Assembly (NCBI RefSeq): GCF_018128285.1
Contig: NZ_CP072380.1
Location: 1,736,001-1,800,000, forward strand
DNA length: 64,000 nt
Reading direction: 5' to 3'
From: Atopobium sp. oral taxon 416
GTDB taxonomy: Bacteria; Actinomycetota; Coriobacteriia; Coriobacteriales; Atopobiaceae
Shown one piece after another: positions 1-8,439 of this stretch. A model generated the notes under the pieces. It saw nothing but the letters and a program-made list of their open reading frames with translations. It ran no database searches and had not been told where the DNA came from. The translations under genes and the position numbers were made by a program. Every line of letters begins with the position of its first letter. Positions within the stretch are counted from its first letter, which is position 1.

Positions 1-2
1 AG

Positions 3-1301
3 GGCACGGCGTCGCCGCTGACTGGCTCGGACCGTCAGCAGACCCTCGCCGAGGTCAAAAAGTTGAACTCCCAGGGACTTAGGGTCATCCTGATCTCTTA
101 CAAGGACAACCCCCGCGTTGCCGGCGAACTCAATGCGCGGGATGAATCCGAACTGACTCTGATCGGCTATCTCGCCTTCTTGGATCCACCCAAACAGTTT
201 GCTAAGGAAACGGTTGCAAGCATAGTCAGGCAGGGCCTGAGGGTCAAAGTGCTGACCGGAGACAATGAAGCGGTCACCAAGGCGGTCTGCCGGGAGGTAG
301 GTATTCCCACTAATACGGTACTCGACGGAAGCGAAGTAGAGTCGATGAGCGCAGAGGAGCTCACGCAGAAGGTTGACCGATGCGACATCTTCGTAAAGCT
401 CACGCCGGAAGGCAAAACACAGGTCATACGCGCCCTCCGTAAGGCAGGGCATACAGTGGCCTTTATGGGGGATGGAATCAACGACGCCCCCGCAATGCGT
501 GCCGCGGATGTCTCCGTCTCGGTGAATACCGCCGTCGACGTCGCAAAGCAAGCTGCGGATATCATTCTCCTGAAGAGTGACCTCGAGATTCTGGAGGAAG
601 GAGTACTGCTCGGTCGCCAGGTCTTTGTGAACACGATGAAATACATCAAGATCACCCTGAGCTCCAACTTTGGCAATATCCTCTCGGTCTTGATCGCATC
701 GATCTTCCTGCCCTTTATCCCGATGCTACCACTGCAGTTGCTCGTACTCGACCTGATGTACGGGATCTCCTGCGTGTCGATCCCCTTTGACACGGTCTCT
801 GAGAGAGCTTGTGAGCAGCCACGCCCCTGGACGACTAAGGGATTGCTCCCCTTCATGTTCGTCTTCGGCCCGGTCTCCTCGCTGATGGACATCGTGACTT
901 TTGCGCTTCTATTCAGGTATGTCTGCCCGATGGTTGTCGGTGCAGAGTGGGTTGGCGCTACGCTCAGTCAGCGTGCCCTCTTTATTGCGGTATTCCATGC
1001 GGGTTGGTTCATCGAATCGCTGTGGACACAGGAGATGGTGATCCATGCACTGCGTGAGCCGGGGCTCCCTTTTATTGGTCAGCATGCCGCACCACCTGTC
1101 CTCTGGGCAACCTTCGGGATGTCCGTTTTGGGGACGGTTCTGCCCTACTCCGATCTGGCAGAGGCACTCGATTTCGGCCCCCTACCCGGCTGGTATCTTG
1201 TGGCAGTCGCGGGTATCATGGTCCTCTACCTCATCCTTGTAAGCTTTGCGAAAGCGGCCTATATCCACAAGGATCCGGAGCGCGAAGTGACCTTCCTCTG
1301 A
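3..1301 (+). CDS. mgtA: Magnesium-translocating P-type ATPase, C-terminal part (cut by window start)
   Basis: The reading frame is open to the left edge of the window, so the N-terminal half is missing; an internal TTG at 63 is not the true start. The visible part carries the P-domain motif LTGDN (near 253-267) and the hinge motif GDGINDAPAMR (near 468-500), followed by about six C-terminal membrane segments. The stretch ASSNFGN-like (here SSNFGNILSVLIAS) and IPFDTVS after the hinge are typical of the MgtA/MgtB magnesium importer branch of P-type ATPases, which take Mg2+ inward across the cytoplasmic membrane at the cost of ATP. The Mg branch is inferred from these segments; another P3-type ATPase substrate is less likely. 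The stop is TGA at 1299-1301. Any Mg-sensing leader would be upstream of the window. Confidence 0.88.
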   Translation, partial: GTASPLTGSDRQQTLAEVKKLNSQGLRVILISYKDNPRVAGELNARDESELTLIGYLAFLDPPKQFAKETVASIVRQGLRVKVLTGDNEAVTKAVCREVGIPTNTVLDGSEVESMSAEELTQKVDRCDIFVKLTPEGKTQVIRALRKAGHTVAFMGDGINDAPAMRAADVSVSVNTAVDVAKQAADIILLKSDLEILEEGVLLGRQVFVNTMKYIKITLSSNFGNILSVLIASIFLPFIPMLPLQLLVLDLMYGISCVSIPFDTVSERACEQPRPWTTKGLLPFMFVFGPVSSLMDIVTFALLFRYVCPMVVGAEWVGATLSQRALFIAVFHAGWFIESLWTQEMVIHALREPGLPFIGQHAAPPVLWATFGMSVLGTVLPYSDLAEALDFGPLPGWYLVAVAGIMVLYLILVSFAKAAYIHKDPEREVTFL

Positions 1302-1515
1302 TTGTCAAGAGACTTAAGCCCCAGTCGAAGAGGCACTACTCTCGCAATTGATGAGCTCCCAGGCTCTCTGTCGAGTTGCCTTCTATCTACGAGCAATAGA
1401 CGGAAGGCAACTTATGTCCTTGAGGCTGTGAAGTATCAGCACAGCGATACGATATCTCACGTGCTGCCAAACCGCTCATGCACGCAACGGTGAATCGATA
1501 AGACTGATATACCGA

Positions 1516-1871
1516 TCAGGGGATCAAAGACCCGTTGTAGTGAATAATCGCGCCGAGCTGCACACCAAGGTAACCGGCAAACACAATCCCTGCGACAACG
1601 AGGATGCCGCCGCTTCCCATCCATACGGGAATCCAGGGCATCGTTGTAGCTCCCCTATTGACAAAAAGAACGCAATACCCAGTGTCTCCAACAGTACACC
1701 ATACCCACACAGACGCGCCAGCTTTGGCAGATCCCTATCGTCAGCGTTTCCACAGAGATACCCATACAGCAATTTAGGTCTACCTATCACGATCATGTAG
1801 ACCCCGATGCCCACGTATAACGCAATGAACGCCACCATAGTGATAAGCACGATCACGGCTTCTCCGGACAT
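1516..1871 (-). pseudogene. Small three-helix membrane protein with a one-base frameshift
   Basis: From the ATG at 1871 the frame encodes an N-terminal membrane helix (VLITMVAFIALYVGIGVYM), a short charged loop, and a second helix (YGVLLETLGIAFFLS). It then runs into low-quality sequence. The adjacent frame continues with MPWIPVWMGSGGILVVAG, a third helix, and stops at 1516. The two halves join if one G is added to the G run at 1652-1655 (plus-strand CCCC), giving a protein of about 118 residues. The layout recalls DUF3784-like small membrane proteins, but I cannot confirm the family. It is either a recently broken gene or a homopolymer sequencing error. Confidence 0.6.
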
Positions 1872-2249
1872 AGACGTCTCCAGTTTGTCACTTCGTTATT
1901 CCGAGAATAGGCAGATAGGAAACGATCAATACCACAATAAAGAGGCAGATTGTCAAGCTGAGTGCACCATCTCCCTAAAGACCTCGTTGGCTGCCCTGTA
2001 GTCTAATACCTTTCTTGGCCTGTCACAGATCAGATCGAAGACATGTTGCACCTCCTTGTGTGAGACCTAGGAAAAGTCGCTACACCCTTAGGGGAAGAAC
2101 TCACAGATGAGGACATCGGTGTTCTTAACTATTGGCTTCTGCCACAGGTGGTGCGGCTCGCAGAAGCAAAACTTTACACCTCCCAAGGCTTTTGCGACCT
2201 TAGCCCTGCCAGGAGAGCTGCTTGGCGCAACCAGGTGTCATCGTCTTGA
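1872..2249. other. No recognisable gene
   Basis: I see no plausible coding frame with family motifs on either strand in this stretch. It separates the small membrane gene from the decayed IS30 copy and may hold further IS debris. Confidence 0.5.
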
Positions 2250-2945
2250 GCGAAACCCCCTCAAGGACGCTGAGCTGGGTAGCGCACACGCCCTTGCTGC
2301 CCACGAGCAGCCACAAGGAGCACTCGGGCAGACCTACAGGCACGCAGAGGTTGGCCCCATGACAGTGTCGTTTGCCTACTTACCCAGACAGAAGCGCTCA
2401 GAAGGCCTCCCTTAGCCTTTCTAAGAGCTTCTGGGAGACCTAGATCTTGCCCCTCCTTTTCGCAGGGCACCTCCCCTTCCAGTCGCTCGTTTGGTTGGGT
2501 GCGGGGAGAGTCCAGGGCGCCAAAGTCGCGCGCTAGATGGTCACAAAGTTCACGATACAAGATCCTGCCCACCACTTGCTCGGGCGACCAATGCTCATCT
2601 ACGATGAAGCGGCCTCACCTGTGCAGCCAGCCTCTTGCGTGCCCTGCAGGCATCGCGGTGCGCACTTGCCCTCCTTTGGAGCCACGCAGGCACCATAGCC
2701 TCTCCTGTGGGCTGTTCCTTTCAAGCTTGCGGCTCACACTGGAGCTGTCTTTTGCCTGATGCCTTTGCGATGCTGCTGGGTGAGTAGTACCTGATGTACA
2801 TCTTCGCGATCTTGTTGTGCTCAGCGGCGCTAAGATAAGTGTAATGGTGCATTTCCCCTCGACGTTCGATGATGGCTTATACAACCAACATCGCAGCCTT
2901 CGGGAGTGCGCCACGACCTCTGCCTGGCGCTATCCTGTCGCACTC
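2250..2945 (-). mobile_element. IS30-family transposase remnant (degenerate)
   Basis: Reading the minus strand in several frames gives pieces of an IS30-type transposase: an N-terminal helix-turn-helix piece (EHNKIAKMYIRY, then SRKLERN) near 2700-2880 and the hallmark FIVDEHWSPEQVVGRI near 2560-2610, which matches the WSPEQI block of IS30 transposases. The frame changes repeatedly and has stops, and the DDE core is not readable. No clean terminal inverted repeats were found. This is an old, inactive copy. Confidence 0.65.
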
Positions 2946-2964
2946 AGAATGCTAATTCACCGAG

Positions 2965-4158
2965 TTAAATAATGGTGTTAACCGTGCTCTTACGAACATG
3001 AAAGTAGTGGATCAGGCCATAGATAGTGCCCAACGCAAAAAAGCAAGCTGATATCAGCAAGTCCTGTTTAGGGTCTGAAGACATCACGTTGATGACCATT
3101 GGTGAAATGCCACAGCCGATATTGACAACGATCAAAACAATCGTGGTTGCCAGATTAACAGAATCTTTGGGAGCCGCCAGATCAAGCCAATTATACAGGT
3201 ATGGGGTCGTCGAGCCAAAGCCAATGCCAATGATGAGGGTGCCGACGATCAGCATCGCGAAGTTAACGCTGAACGTAGTGATGAAGAAGCCTAAAGCTAT
3301 CGTTGCACAGCCAAGCGGAAACAGTTTATCGTGCAATCTCTTAAAGAAGAAACCGAATGATGCACCAATTGGAATAGAGATCAGATTAAAAACGCCGGTG
3401 AGCGTTGATACATTACTGATGCTCCCAAGATGCTCAGCGATAACAAAGGCTGGCAATTTATATGAGACTGGCATGTAAAACAGATAGAAGAGGAACATCA
3501 ATACCGCGATTAAAACAATCTCGCTCGTGATATGTTGCTTCTTTTTGGGCTGGGCTGAGCCTTGCTCTTGGTTCTTATCTTTCGGAAGCGGAACGAAGAG
3601 GGTGAATACAATAAATACCGGAATCACTAAGAAGAAAACAGCAAACGCTGCATGCCAGCTGATAGTGATCAACCAACTGATCAAAAACGAAGCAATCGCA
3701 GCTCCCAAACTCCCTGTGACATTTTGAAAACCAACCATCGTTGCAAGTTCGCCTTTATCATCACGGTAAAACCGTGGGATCAACGACAAAGCAAGTGAGT
3801 TGTATAGCCCGATACTCACACCAATCAAGAGTCTGGAGATCAAGATCGGTATATAGGCAGAAACATACATGGGGAAGGTGCCTGTCAGCAACGTACCAAT
3901 GAGGCCGGCCAAAACCGTTGCTTTTTCACCGATCGCCGCTATTAAAAAAGGACTGATGATCAGACCGATAATGATACCGAGATTGGGAATCGTTACCAGA
4001 ATCTCTACGCCTGCTTGATCTACCCCGGGAAAGGCATTGTACATTAATGGCAGAGCCGGTGATACGGCCGGAGCCATAATCAGGAACAGTGAGATTGACA
4101 GCAATGAAACTTTGAAGATAACGGTATCCTGAACCCTTGTTGGTCTCTTCTTCCTCAT
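2965..4158 (-). CDS. MFS transporter, 397 aa
   Basis: A twelve-helix major facilitator superfamily permease of normal length. There is a hydrophobic segment every 20-30 residues, a charged cytoplasmic loop in the middle (near residues 195-215, with KDKNQEQG and PKKKQH), and the loop-2-like FLIAAIGEK region. It would move a small solute across the cytoplasmic membrane; the substrate cannot be read from sequence. It starts 20 bases after the end of the decayed esterase gene and was probably co-transcribed with it. That pairing suggests uptake or export of an ester or its product, which is inference. The gene appears intact, ending TAA, unlike its upstream partner. Confidence 0.8.
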   Translation of the reverse strand: MRKKRPTRVQDTVIFKVSLLSISLFLIMAPAVSPALPLMYNAFPGVDQAGVEILVTIPNLGIIIGLIISPFLIAAIGEKATVLAGLIGTLLTGTFPMYVSAYIPILISRLLIGVSIGLYNSLALSLIPRFYRDDKGELATMVGFQNVTGSLGAAIASFLISWLITISWHAAFAVFFLVIPVFIVFTLFVPLPKDKNQEQGSAQPKKKQHITSEIVLIAVLMFLFYLFYMPVSYKLPAFVIAEHLGSISNVSTLTGVFNLISIPIGASFGFFFKRLHDKLFPLGCATIALGFFITTFSVNFAMLIVGTLIIGIGFGSTTPYLYNWLDLAAPKDSVNLATTIVLIVVNIGCGISPMVINVMSSDPKQDLLISACFFALGTIYGLIHYFHVRKSTVNTII

Positions 4159-4177
4159 GGCTCCGTCTCCTATTTGA

Positions 4178-4735
4178 CTAAGTGTTTGCGCAATTCAGTA
4201 AGAAAGCTTTGAACGTTAGGATGGACATTGTGTAGCCCATTTTCTTCATATACTCAGGATTGGTAACCAAGGCATCTAATTGTTCAGCCATCTGTCCGCA
4301 CGCTGAGCCACCCTCAACAAAGACATTGTTCCGATCCAAGTTGTAATCGTTGGCATGTTGGTCTACCCAACCGATATATTCCATCACCTGATCCACTTCA
4401 CCGGGATACGTTACGTCAGGACCAAACACATACGAAGGATTGACAAATGCAAAGCCACGTTGAGCCATGCCCATCCCGTAATATTGGTACATCTCTTTTG
4501 TACCATAGACCCAGCCGCCGTGAATCTCGATGATCACGGGAATTTCATCTTGAACATCATTCGGGGTGTAGATGTCGAACGCATTCCACTTCGGGTCTTT
4601 GCCATACTAGAGATTGTCGTGGCACGTCACGCCTTCATAAACGTGTGGCAAGCCGCTGTCACGTCTATCATCGCTTTCCTTCCAGTCGTGCCACATCTGT
4701 TGAACTGCATCTAAAACTTTTTGATCGACTGCCAT
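4178..4735 (-). pseudogene. Alpha/beta-hydrolase (esterase/lipase) pseudogene
   Basis: From the ATG at 4735 (MAVDQKVLDAVQQMWHDWK) the frame reads 42 codons to an in-frame TAG at 4607-4609, then continues in the same frame with YGKDPKWNAFDIYTP and the oxyanion motif HGGWVYG. The nucleophile elbow is GGSACG, where the family usually has GDSAGG, so one glycine is changed. The gene stops after about 185 codons, where related esterases have about 300, so the Asp/His end of the triad is missing. Nonsense codon plus C-terminal loss make it non-functional. It precedes the MFS gene on the same strand. Confidence 0.75.
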
Positions 4736-4825
4736 AGCGATCTGCCTCCCCAAGATTCCTTATTAGCTGGACTGACGTACCTTATTTGATAGTATCTACT
4801 ACCGAGAACATTTACCCTGGTAAAA

Positions 4826-6885
4826 CCTCAGAGCAAGTGCAACGTCTTGTGGTAGTGGACCTCCCAGGGCACTTCCAACTCAGGCGCTTGCACAGCCCTC
4901 GGTTGAGTGAATTGTAGGCCTTCTGAACCTCGGCACCTATGGCGTCATCGAGGCTTTTGTCCTTGGGGAGCCAGTCCCTGAAGAACCCGTCGGTATTCTC
5001 ATTGGTGCCCCGCTCCCAGGGGTGGTGGGGCAGGCAGAAGAAGACGGAGACCCTAAGCACCTCCTGGAGTCCCTCGGCGCATTCGAACTCTTTGCCCCGC
5101 CTCTCTCCTCAAAACCCTTCCTGCACCTGCGCTTGCCATGGTGCTTAAGCAGCCTTGCAGTCTTGAGGTGGTCGACAAGCTCACAGCCGAGTGAACCCGA
5201 CTCCACAGCCCGCTAGAGAAACGATGATTAATGCCCCATAACGTGTCAGAGGGGACCGGCCACACGGCCTTTCTAGGCCGGAATGCGGGAAAGGCAGAAA
5301 AGGATGCTCATCCAGCACGTGTAGGAGCCGCTATCCTGGCATTTGTCCTGCCCCATGCACCGCAAGAAGGCTCCAAGATAGATCAAGCGACTCTGGGAGC
5401 CGGGAGATGCAGCCTGCCGGCAGAGATGCACATGGGTAAGGTTTGCAAGGACGAGGCAGACTTGAGTGTGCAGGCATCTTCTCTATCCTTCTGTAGCGCT
5501 TCCTTAAGGGGCAGAAGCGGCGCTTCACGATAAGGAAGGGATGCTCTACCTTTGAGCGAACGGATGCCTTCCTGGACTCGATGCCCTTCTCGGAGAAGAG
5601 TGCACAGGCAAGGCCCTCTGTAGTCGAAGGCTTCCTTGCAACGCTTTAGCGCATGGTTTAGCGCATAGATGAGAGGTGTGGGTCTGCTGCGTCCTTAAGG
5701 GCGCTTCGCTATACCTATATAGCCTAAAGTCTGCGCAGCAGAACCTGCCATACTTTCTTACGAGTGCATGTGCCACAGGATATGTCGGATACATTCTAGG
5801 CGATCGTCTCCACACCATGCACAAGGCCGCTGCCAGCGTCTACGCCGATATGCGCCTTGTATCCGATACGCCAGGATCCCCCTTTCTTGGACTGGTGCGC
5901 CTTAAGGGTTACGTGTGTGGTCTTGGTTCTTTGTGAAGCTTAAGGCCCAGATGAAGGCCGCATCCACCATGGAGCCACCCCGCATCATGATCCCTGCCTT
6001 TTCGAGCTCTAAGTTCAGGTCGTGAAGCATAGCTTTGCCGAGTCCCTCTCGCTTTAAGGCTATGGCGCATCTTCGCAAGTGTCGTTGCATCTGGCACCTG
6101 CTCAGACATGAGGTCTACGTGCACAGAAGTGCCACCAGGAGTGGCAATCCAGGATAGCATCTTTAAGTTCCCTCGTCTTAAGAGAGCAAACATAACCTAA
6201 AGCAGGATACATCTCAAAGCATCGTCTTTACAGCGCGCACATGCCTGCCACGCGCCTGAGAATGGTAGCTGGGTTCTACCAGTGCAATCCAGCTATCCCA
6301 CACAACGATTACATCCATTTGCTCCAGGAATGCCTCTCGCCGGGTCTTCTTCCTAAGACCTTAGGATTTAAGGTCCTAAAAGCTCATCTATCTGTCCATA
6401 TCTGCCTTTTGGATATGCTGGAATACGTTGCTGTAATTATAACATATCCGCAGGCAGATAGGCATCTATGTGGATATGGACACTGCGTGGTTCGAGACAT
6501 TTTGAGCCGATGTCATACAGCGTGTGGCCCCAGCGACCTCATCGAGCCGAATTAATCATCGTTTCCTTAGGGTCGTCCATGAGCCTTTGCCACCTCGAGC
6601 GCCTCCTGGCGTCGGCCCTGCGCTTGCCGGGGAGGCCCTGTACCAGCACCGCCGCTCGTCACGCTGTTGTTGCACTTGATCTGCCTGGAGACGACCGACC
6701 TCCCTCGCGATCTGACTTTATGCCCTCTTGGTCCCTCCAGCAAACCATGATGTCCTCGCGCTTCTCGATGCTAAGATGGCTGTAGCGGCCCATGCCTGCC
6801 TCCAAGGTGATGTCTTTGCAAGTACCATCTTAGGTCGTACGTAGGTCGTTACCTCGTAATTAGTTGTTGCACTCAGAGCGTAGAT
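4826..6885 (-). mobile_element. IS30-family element split by an IS5-type element
   Basis: The N-terminal part lies at about 6575-6800 on the minus strand (MGRYSHLSIEKREDIMVCW, the IS30 start). The middle and C-terminal parts lie at 4826-5213, with RAVESG, LLKHHGKRR and LPHHPWERGTNENTDGF, the last being the conserved IS30 core around the catalytic glutamate. Between them sits the IS5-type element (5217-6566). About 50 codons around the WSPEQ block are missing at the junction. The outer end near 4826-4843 is shared with the other IS30 copy at 23216. Frameshifts make it inactive. Confidence 0.7.
5217..6566 (-). mobile_element. IS5-family element, copy 1 (degenerate transposase)
   Basis: Both ends carry the inverted sequence AAACGATGATTAAT, flanked by CTAG on the left (5213-5216) and TTAG on the right (6567-6570), in line with the YTAR targets of IS5. 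Minus-strand frames give IS5 transposase pieces in order: EQVPDATTLAKMRHSLK near 6090, a DDE-flanking block with GGSMVDAAFI near 5970, and the C-terminal HPFLIVKRRF near 5540. Many frameshifts separate them. A GC-rich palindrome (CCGGCC...GGCCGG) sits just inside the left end. It is about 1,350 bp and closely related to the copy at 15430. Confidence 0.78.
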
Positions 6886-7114
6886 TCACCTTGAAAGTGT
6901 TGAAAATTATCTCTTGTGTAGTCTCATTTGACAGCACATAGTCCGATCCTGCTAACAAAACTATCCATCAGACATACAGACCAGCGTATCGCTCAATACT
7001 CCACCTTTATGAACACGATCAACCAAAAGAGGATTACTAATCCACCTATCTGCCAGTGTAGCATATGAATTCTATCAGCAGATGGACCGGCGTTATTGGT
7101 AGTATTTAAGAACC

Positions 7115-7768
7115 TTACGAAATTGATGTGAGGAGCAATTGAGCATAGGCTTTTTGCCCTTCCGGCCTCAAGTGAATACCGTCCTTCCAAAACCATTCTG
7201 GATGGTCAACCGCTGCTCCTGCCCAATCTATGATGTACACATTGTAATTTTGTTTCGCTAACGCATTAATAGCATCATTAGATTCATCCTGCCATTGGAG
7301 ATATTCTCCGTATACAGTTACCCAATAGATAGTCCGATCCTTACCAATCTGATCAATAAGATCCTGTCCGGTGGATACATCAAAGGGTCCGTTGGTTCCA
7401 AGAGCAATAATGACCGTGTCACCCAATGTATCTTGCTGTTCAAGGGACTTCACGATTTCGATAGCTTCTTTGACCTGGCGGGACTCCTTGGCATCAACAA
7501 CACAGTCAGGGATCGTCTCTTGAATAGCAGGGGCGGCACCGAGCATAACGGAATCACCAATGGCTGTGACTGAACCCACTGATTTTTGAGAAGAAGGTTT
7601 TGATGCCTGTGCATCCTGTTCTTCTTGCTGTTTCTGGTTCTCCCCCTGCACCTGCTGCAATTCCTCTTTCGTCTCAGATGGCATCAGTGCACTACCGTGG
7701 CCTATGCAAAATATACAGACCAGCGCAACGGCAACTAACACGACGATAAATCCTTTAGGGTGCCTCAT
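7115..7768 (-). CDS. Membrane-anchored SGNH-family hydrolase, 217 aa
   Basis: Residues 7-28 form a signal anchor, followed by a Gln/Glu-rich linker (about 33-62) and an SGNH hydrolase domain. The catalytic Ser lies in AIGDSVMLG (Ser73), the block III Asn in ALGTNG, and the Asp/His pair in DGIHL (Asp196, His199). The same domain occurs at the C-terminus of OatA-type peptidoglycan O-acetyltransferases, but here the acyltransferase membrane part is absent and the domain stands alone outside the cell. An acyl-esterase or transferase role on the cell wall is inference. No operon partner is adjacent. The gene appears intact. Confidence 0.8.
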   Translation of the reverse strand: MRHPKGFIVVLVAVALVCIFCIGHGSALMPSETKEELQQVQGENQKQQEEQDAQASKPSSQKSVGSVTAIGDSVMLGAAPAIQETIPDCVVDAKESRQVKEAIEIVKSLEQQDTLGDTVIIALGTNGPFDVSTGQDLIDQIGKDRTIYWVTVYGEYLQWQDESNDAINALAKQNYNVYIIDWAGAAVDHPEWFWKDGIHLRPEGQKAYAQLLLTSIS

Positions 7769-8129
7769 GCTGTTCCCTTTCTAGTCCTCTTGCCAAAGCG
7801 AGACGTTAGTTAACAAGTACGTACGTGAAGTCGTGCTCAGCTTCATACTAGATGTTTTCTTGGGACGTTAAAAAAGCGACACACACCTTATAGAGCCATG
7901 AGGCTAACAAGCGAGTCGGAGCCACTGTCGGGAATAACGCCAGGCAGCCTTTATTTCATAGTTACGAGGGTCTACGAGTTGGGTGATGGTCGAAGGCCAG
8001 CTGCAGATGTATCCATGATATGATTGCCCCCCGCCAAACAAAGTCGCCTGAAAGGCTATCTTCTACTTTGTTTGGCGACATCTTGGGAAGATAGCCGACC
8101 AGGTAAAACCAAGATGTTGGAAGGGCGCA
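7769..8129. other. Intergenic region without a clear gene
   Basis: No convincing coding frame. It contains the SGNH gene's upstream region and the interleaved inverted repeats described at 8032-8096. Confidence 0.5.
8032..8096. repeat. Two interleaved inverted repeats (pseudoknot-like order)
   Basis: CGCCAAACAAAGT at 8032-8044 is the exact complement of 8065-8077, and GGCTATCTTC at 8054-8063 is the exact complement of 8087-8096. The left arm of the second pair lies in the loop of the first. As RNA this order would allow an H-type pseudoknot or two mutually exclusive hairpins. No gene is assigned to it. Confidence 0.7.
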
Positions 8130-8439
8130 TGGAGTGCGCAGCCAACGACCTTGCACTCCTTTGTTGACAGCCTCGCAGATAAGGACCTCGCCGAGCTCAG
8201 GGGCGCACTCACCGTGCGGCTATGCCGTAAGAACTACGGTACAGACACGCTGGATGGCCTCCTTGCCAAATGGAGGGCGGACGTTCGCATGCCCCAGATG
8301 CGAATGCATGGATGCCTGGCTGGACGGAACTTCCAGCACCGAGCGCACACAGATACCCAAAGTGCCATCTGAGATATGGAGCACTCGCCGGGACGGTCTT
8401 TACGAACGCGAAGCTGACGCTCTACAAGATCATAAAGAT
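8130..8439 (+). mobile_element. IS1595-like transposase N-terminal fragment
   Basis: Plus-strand frames give SLADKDLAELRGALTVRLC, a degraded zinc-ribbon region and RYPKCHLRYGALAGTVF, a block found in IS1595-type transposases just after the zinc ribbon. The reading frame shifts at least twice. The fragment ends exactly where the ISL3 element begins at 8440, so it was truncated by or next to that insertion. Confidence 0.5.

Noticed and set aside
7962-8156. Minus-strand frame with the repeated words KMSPNKVEDSL and SGDFVWRG
   Set aside because: The repetition comes from the inverted repeats at 8032-8096, and there is no ribosome site.
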